NCBI GenBank assembly: GCA_910579785.1
Contig: CAJTVJ010000042.1
Location: 1 to 10,137, forward strand
Direction: 5' to 3'
Length of the DNA: 10,137 bases
From: an uncultured Christensenella sp.
GTDB taxonomy: Bacteria; Bacillota; Clostridia; Christensenellales; UBA3700
Both the position numbers and the translations under genes were made by a program. This document shows, piece by piece, positions 6,815 through 10,137 of this stretch (the first letter of the stretch is position 1; each line of letters begins with the position of its first letter). The notes under the pieces are model-generated. The model ran no database searches. It saw nothing but the letters and a program-made list of their open reading frames with translations, and was not told the origin of the DNA.

Positions 6815-7902
6815 ACCTTGCCGATGTAATCTTTAAGCTTCTTGGTACGGTTGGGATGGCGCAGTTTTCTCAAAGCCTTTGCCTCTATCTGACGTATACG
6901 CTCTCTCGTTACGTTGAACTCTCTGCCAACTTCTTCAAGCGTCTTAGGACGGGCGTCGTCAAGTCCGTATCTCTTTCTTATGACTTCGTTTTCTCTCGGA
7001 GTCAGCGTGCTGAGCACTTCAAGAAGATGTTCTTTGAGCATTCTCGTCTCCGCCTTTTCCGCAGGCGACGCAGACGTATTATCCTCGATAAAATCTCCAA
7101 GGTGACTGTCTTCTTCTTCGCCGATAGGCTTTTCGAGCGACACAGGGTCTTGGGCTATCTTCTGAATCTCAATGACCTTCTCTTCCGTCAGTCCCATCTT
7201 CTCTGCGATCTCTGCCGTAGTGGGCTCTCTGCCCAGCGTCTGCAAAAGCTGGCGCGATACTCTGCCCGTCTTATTTATCGTCTCGACCATATGCACAGGT
7301 ATTCTTATCGTCCTCGCCTGGTCTGCGATAGCCCTCGTTATAGACTGCTTTATCCACCAAGTGGCGTACGTTGAAAACTTAAATCCCTTGGTGTAGTCAA
7401 ACTTCTCGACAGCCTTCATAAGACCCAAATTGCCTTCCTGTATCAAATCGAGAAATTGCATACCTCTGCCGACATATCTCTTGGCAATAGATACGACAAG
7501 TCTCAAATTGGCTTCGCTCAATCTGTTCTTTGCCTCGACGTCGCCCTCGCTCATCTTCTTTGCAAGCTCTTTTTCCTCATCGGTTTTAAGGAGCGGAACT
7601 TGTCCTATGTCCTTCAAATACATCTTGACCGAATCGTCTGTCGTTGCGTCGATATTGTCAAAGACCAATTCTTTTGTAATATCTTCGTTTTCTTCCTGTA
7701 TCTCGACGCCCTCTTGTTTGAGTATCTCAAATACCATAGAAGTCTCGTCAGGTTGAAGAGAAAACTTGTCGGAAAACTTTTCAAACTCAGTCATTTTCAT
7801 AGTCTTGCCTTTATACAAAGCGGCTATGTTCTTGGCTTCGCTCTTGATCTTTTCGTCGCGTTGAACTTTCTTTTCGTCAAGCTCTGTCTTTTTTTCTTCC
7901 AT
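6811..7902 (-). CDS. rpoD: Housekeeping RNA polymerase sigma factor RpoD/SigA
   Basis: The protein has 363 residues from ATG 7902. I chose this start because GGAGG lies 4 nt upstream (7907-7911) and because it clears the dnaG stop. An upstream in-frame ATG at 7950 lies inside dnaG without such a site. The N-terminal ~85 residues are a charged, short region 1.1 like those of Gram-positive SigA. Region 1.2 (~89-123) starts DSVKMYLKDIG. Region 2 (~129-199) holds the -10 recognition and melting helix with TYATWWIKQSITRAI. Region 3 spans ~208-285. Region 4 (~298-352) carries the -35-reading helix VTRERIRQIEAKALRKLR. It directs RNA polymerase to TTGACA/TATAAT promoters such as those seen here. It is co-transcribed with dnaG upstream and overlaps trmK downstream. 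Confidence 0.97.
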   Translation of the reverse strand: MEEKKTELDEKKVQRDEKIKSEAKNIAALYKGKTMKMTEFEKFSDKFSLQPDETSMVFEILKQEGVEIQEENEDITKELVFDNIDATTDDSVKMYLKDIGQVPLLKTDEEKELAKKMSEGDVEAKNRLSEANLRLVVSIAKRYVGRGMQFLDLIQEGNLGLMKAVEKFDYTKGFKFSTYATWWIKQSITRAIADQARTIRIPVHMVETINKTGRVSRQLLQTLGREPTTAEIAEKMGLTEEKVIEIQKIAQDPVSLEKPIGEEEDSHLGDFIEDNTSASPAEKAETRMLKEHLLEVLSTLTPRENEVIRKRYGLDDARPKTLEEVGREFNVTRERIRQIEAKALRKLRHPNRTKKLKDYIGKV

Positions 7903-7924
7903 ATATCCTCCGTAAATTCTTTTG

Positions 7925-9661
7925 CTATTTCTTGTTTTTGCTTTGGGCAAGCTGGCTCATCATTATAAGCTTCGTCTCGTCGTCTTTTTCGCCGTCGATA
8001 GCCTTTATCAAATTCTTAGTACGCTTCTTCTCGCCCTCTGCGATTATCCTATTGACGCAATCGTCAAAATATTTTAATGCTATGTTGTCGCTTATCTTGC
8101 TTCCCTCGTCGAGTATCGACTTGACCTCGACATTCTCTTCGTCGTAATCCATCAGGTCGTCAAGCGTACAGCCTGCGCCGTCTTTCTTTACTCTATATAT
8201 ATCGTATAGTATCTTTTGATTTTTATCTATTATATACTGCGACAGGTCTCTTTCGCACTTGGCGTTTTCCACTCCGCCGAAAAGTCCGTACAGCACGTAT
8301 CTCACAGCCCTGTCGAATGCCGACATACTTATCTTTGACTCTTGCTTTTTTATAGTCTGCACTACTGCCTCGGTGACGTCAAGCTGTCTTCTCAGCGTGT
8401 CGCTCGGCAGCTGCGTAAGCTTGGCTACAAAGCCTATATACGCCTCGATCATAGCCGGATCGCCCAGCGTCTTTATTACCTTCATTGCTTCCACGGCATA
8501 CTTGCCCTTTTCCTGAGGAGAAGTCAAGTCGTATGACTTTGCAAGAGTGACGAGTTTGTGTTCAAAGAGCGGTCTCGCCTCGACAAGCATTTTAAGATAG
8601 CTGTCTCTGCCGTACTTACGCACGTATTCGTCAGGGTCAAGATTATCCGGCAAGCTGACAACTCTCACGTCAAGTCCGTGACCGTAAAGTATGTCCAATC
8701 CTCTCATAGTAGCGTTTTGTCCCGCGCTGTCGCCGTCATAACATATCACGACCTTATCGACGTACCTCTTGATAAGTTTCGCCTGATCCTGCGTGAGCGA
8801 CGTCCCCATAGACGCGATAGCGTTTTTTACTCCGCTTTGGAAGAGCGATATGACGTCCATATACCCTTCGACCACGACGAGTTCTTTGACGGTGGTTTCG
8901 AGTTTAAGCCTCTTTATGGAATGCTGACCGAATATCTCTCTCGACTTGTTGAAAAGCACGGTGTCGCGCGTATTTTTATACTTGGGCTTGCTGTCGTCAA
9001 GCACGCGTCCGCCAAATGCCACGACCTGTTTGATATTGTTGATTATCGGCACGATAAGCCTGCCTGCCATAGTGTCGACTACCGAGCCGCTCTGCGTCGT
9101 GTCTACAAGTCCGGCTTCCTGCATATTTTCTCTGGAATAGCCTTTTGACGTCAGATATGCGACAAGTTGATTTCTGCCGAGAGAATAACCAAGTCCGAAT
9201 ATCGTCGCAGTCTGCAACGTGATACCTCTTCTCGTAAGATATTCTCGCGCCGCCGCGCCTGCGTCGCTTTTGAGGTTGGAATGGAAATAATTTGCCGTAT
9301 CCCTCATCATCTCAAAGAGCTTGTCCTTATGCTGTTTGAGCGCAGACGATTTGTCGCTGCGAGAAAAATCCGGCACAGGCATATGATATTTATCGGCGAT
9401 TATTTTAAGCGCGCCCATAAAGTCAGTGTGTTCTATCTCCTGTACAAACGAAATAGCGTCTCCGCCTACTCCGCAACCAAAACAATGATACGTCTGCGTG
9501 TTTTCATACAGACAAAATGACGGCGTCTTCTCATGATGGAAAGGACAGCATGCCCATTTCTTTCCGCCCTTGGATTGCAAAGAAACGTACGGAGAGATTA
9601 TCTCCGCTATATCGACTTTTGATTTAAGCTTGTCCAACCATTCGGCAAAATCTTCCGCCAT
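7925..9661 (-). CDS. dnaG: DNA primase DnaG
   Basis: The protein has 578 residues. It synthesises RNA primers at the replication fork with the DnaB-type helicase. The N-terminal CHC2 zinc domain has ligands C39, H42, C60 and C63 (CPFH, HCFGC). The polymerase core has the basic template-binding part RLIVPI...FGGRVL (201-221) and PKYKNT (226-231). The TOPRIM domain has E265 in VVEGYMD and the metal-binding DGDSAG (309-314), followed by DPDEY. The C-terminal helical part (~440-578) is the expected helicase-interaction domain and is divergent, as usual. The length is typical. The ATG at 9661 has a short-spaced GAGG just upstream. It is the first gene of the operon, and its promoter is at 9691-9696. 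Confidence 0.97.
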   Translation of the reverse strand: MAEDFAEWLDKLKSKVDIAEIISPYVSLQSKGGKKWACCPFHHEKTPSFCLYENTQTYHCFGCGVGGDAISFVQEIEHTDFMGALKIIADKYHMPVPDFSRSDKSSALKQHKDKLFEMMRDTANYFHSNLKSDAGAAAREYLTRRGITLQTATIFGLGYSLGRNQLVAYLTSKGYSRENMQEAGLVDTTQSGSVVDTMAGRLIVPIINNIKQVVAFGGRVLDDSKPKYKNTRDTVLFNKSREIFGQHSIKRLKLETTVKELVVVEGYMDVISLFQSGVKNAIASMGTSLTQDQAKLIKRYVDKVVICYDGDSAGQNATMRGLDILYGHGLDVRVVSLPDNLDPDEYVRKYGRDSYLKMLVEARPLFEHKLVTLAKSYDLTSPQEKGKYAVEAMKVIKTLGDPAMIEAYIGFVAKLTQLPSDTLRRQLDVTEAVVQTIKKQESKISMSAFDRAVRYVLYGLFGGVENAKCERDLSQYIIDKNQKILYDIYRVKKDGAGCTLDDLMDYDEENVEVKSILDEGSKISDNIALKYFDDCVNRIIAEGEKKRTKNLIKAIDGEKDDETKLIMMSQLAQSKNKK

Positions 9662-9690
9662 AATTCCTCGCTTTTCTCTTGTACATAAGA

Positions 9691-9719
9691 ATTATACGCC
9701 GCATTTTGAAAAAATCCTA
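9691..9719 (-). promoter_or_regulatory. Promoter of the dnaG-rpoD operon
   Basis: A perfect TATAAT (9691-9696) on the minus strand puts the start near 9684, giving a ~23-nt leader to dnaG. The -35 position at 17 nt holds TAGGAT, a poor match, just before a T-run and other A/T tracts (9703-9760). An upstream A/T element may compensate. The -10 is convincing and the -35 is not. Confidence 0.55.
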
Positions 9720-9812
9720 TATTTATTTAAAATAAAATTATATTTACCTAAAAGCGACGTTGACCAACTCTCATGCGACTGCAAATATTAGTTTAAATTT
9801 TTGCGATAAATT

Positions 9813-9831
9813 AAAAAGACGGCAAGCCGTC
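9813..9831 (-). terminator. Minus-strand terminator upstream of the dnaG promoter
   Basis: On the minus strand the stem GACGG/CCGTC (palindrome GACGGCTTGCCGTC, 9818-9831) has a CTTG loop and is followed by TTTTTAATTT. It would stop transcripts arriving from the right before they enter the dnaG promoter. The stem is short (5-6 bp) but GC-rich. Confidence 0.6.
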
Positions 9832-9838
9832 ATTTATT

Positions 9839-9912
9839 GTCACCTCGACCGCAGCGGAGAGGTCTAATCCTTTTTTAATTCGTTGAGACCTCTCCGCGAC
9901 TAGCGAGGTGAC
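9839..9912. repeat. 74-nt inverted-repeat element (REP/MITE-like hairpin)
   Basis: The outer arms GTCACCTCG (9839-9847) and CGAGGTGAC (9904-9912) pair over 9 bp. The inner arms GCGGAGAGGTCT (9854-9865) and AGACCTCTCCGC (9886-9897) pair over 12 bp. Between them is a fully mismatched 6x6 internal loop (9848-9853 against 9898-9903), and the apex is a 20-nt AT-rich loop with a T6 run. In effect it is two inverted copies of one ~27-nt unit that differ only in a central six-base block. This resembles widespread intergenic repeats of the CGACCGxAGxGGAGA type in metagenomic genomes. No transposase is present in the window. Confidence 0.8.
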
Positions 9913-9948
9913 TATTTATATTTTCTTAACATTTTATTACCAACCCAC

Positions 9949-10085
9949 GCACGACCGTGGAGAGTGGTGTGATTTTCGTCCGTGCTAAGGCGAGGTGAAG
10001 TCGTCAAGTGTACTTGCGTACACGTCGACTTCCCGAGTCCTGACGTTAGGGCGGAAGGCGCGCCGCTATACGCGGCCGCTTTTTT
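9949..10085 (+). ncRNA. Candidate structured RNA or leader, family not recognised
   Basis: Three consecutive stems lie on the plus strand. GCACGAC (9949-9955) pairs with GTCCGTGC (9978-9985, one bulge). GAAGTCG/CGACTTC (9997-10003/10026-10032) sits on top of GTGTAC/GTACAC with a TTGC tetraloop. The last is the terminator at 10058-10085. GC content is far above the flanks. No ORF covers it, I do not recognise any known RNA family, and I see no good upstream promoter. Alternatively it is part of a 3' UTR or a repeat cluster related to the 9839-9912 element. Confidence 0.35.
10058..10085 (+). terminator. GC-rich intrinsic terminator, plus strand
   Basis: GCG(C)GCCGC (10058-10066, one bulged C) pairs with GCGGCCGC (10072-10079) around a TATAC loop and is followed directly by six T (10080-10085). 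This is a textbook factor-independent terminator for rightward transcripts, and there is no T-run on the minus side. Confidence 0.78.
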
Positions 10086-10092
10086 GCAGCTT

Positions 10093-10125
10093 ATTTTCTT
10101 AAAGCTCTCTGCTCTTTAAGAAAAT
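10093..10125. repeat. Perfect 12-bp inverted repeat at the right edge
   Basis: ATTTTCTTAAAG (10093-10104) and CTTTAAGAAAAT (10114-10125) are exact complements around the 9-nt loop CTCTCTGCT. It could act as a weak bidirectional terminator or as an operator. On the minus strand a TATAAT (10127-10132) lies immediately upstream of it, so it may instead form the 5' end of a leftward transcript whose -35 box is outside the window. Confidence 0.6.
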
Positions 10126-10137
10126 CATTATAGCGGT

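Larger units (their letters stand above)
9662..10137. other. Non-coding region upstream of dnaG
   Basis: I find no credible gene in these 476 bases. Short frames here lack a start signal and overlap hairpins. The region holds the dnaG promoter, an insulating terminator, the 74-nt inverted repeat, the structured GC-rich stretch with its terminator, and the 12-bp inverted repeat. AT-rich (9700-9815, 9913-9940) and GC-rich (9940-10080) segments alternate sharply. Confidence 0.7.

Noticed and set aside
6811..7950. Longer rpoD reading frame starting at 7950 (16 extra residues)
   Set aside because: The extra part overlaps dnaG and lacks a ribosome site. ATG 7902 has GGAGG directly upstream, and the N-terminus then begins like normal SigA proteins.
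10057..10079. GGCGCGCC and GCGGCCGC (AscI and NotI sites) as a sign of a cloning vector or linker
   Set aside because: They are parts of a natural GC-rich terminator stem with a bulge, and the flanks show no vector sequence.
10040..10085. T-box leader, suggested by TTAGGGCGG followed by a terminator
   Set aside because: The T-box core AGGGTGGNACCGCG is not matched, and there is no Stem I or specifier-loop pattern in the space available.

Overview
The window looks like a chromosomal stretch from a low-to-moderate GC, Gram-positive-type bacterium, most likely an uncultured gut member of the Clostridia. Three things suggest this: the order dnaG-rpoD(sigA)-trmK-nif3-like-zinc ribbon protein, the SigA-type promoters (TTGACA/TATAAT), and a lipobox-bearing BspA-type leucine-rich-repeat protein. 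A more precise assignment (for example a Christensenellales-like lineage) is only a guess. I found no rRNA, tRNA, CRISPR array or complete insertion sequence.

Layout. Bases 1-320 hold no gene inside the window. They carry a strong minus-strand promoter (TTGACA-17-TATTAT) whose transcript leaves the window to the left, and the terminator hairpin of the next gene. Bases 321-3638 (minus) encode a 1105-residue BspA-like lipoprotein with two Cys/His-rich repeats followed by a long modular LRR_5 region. Bases 3639-3803 are a divergent control region: a consensus promoter for the surface protein and a back-to-back promoter for a small XRE-type regulator (plus strand, ending at 4127) share a 24-bp dyad. 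From 9661 down to 4136 (minus) lies a compact six-gene block: dnaG primase, sigma factor rpoD, tRNA methyltransferase trmK, a Nif3-like metal protein, a coiled-coil C4 zinc-ribbon protein and an unrecognised two-helix membrane protein. Overlaps of 4 and 13 nt and gaps of 1-22 nt indicate one operon, driven from a promoter just upstream of dnaG.

Bases 9662-10137 are non-coding but rich in structure. They contain the dnaG promoter, a minus-strand terminator that insulates it, a 74-nt inverted-repeat element, a run of hairpins ending in a very GC-rich plus-strand terminator (possibly an unannotated small RNA or leader), and a perfect 12-bp hairpin at the edge.

How the parts may work together. 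The operon is the replication/transcription 'macromolecular synthesis' set plus RNA and metal accessory proteins. The surface protein and its divergent regulator look like an accessory regulated unit inserted downstream of it. The operon's last gene and the regulator converge with only 8 nt between them and no visible terminator. Read-through would therefore be antisense to the regulator and then sense for the surface protein. The most interesting non-routine items are the shared operator, the Cys/His repeats of the lipoprotein, and the structured region at 9839-10137. None is proven to be a new system from sequence alone.
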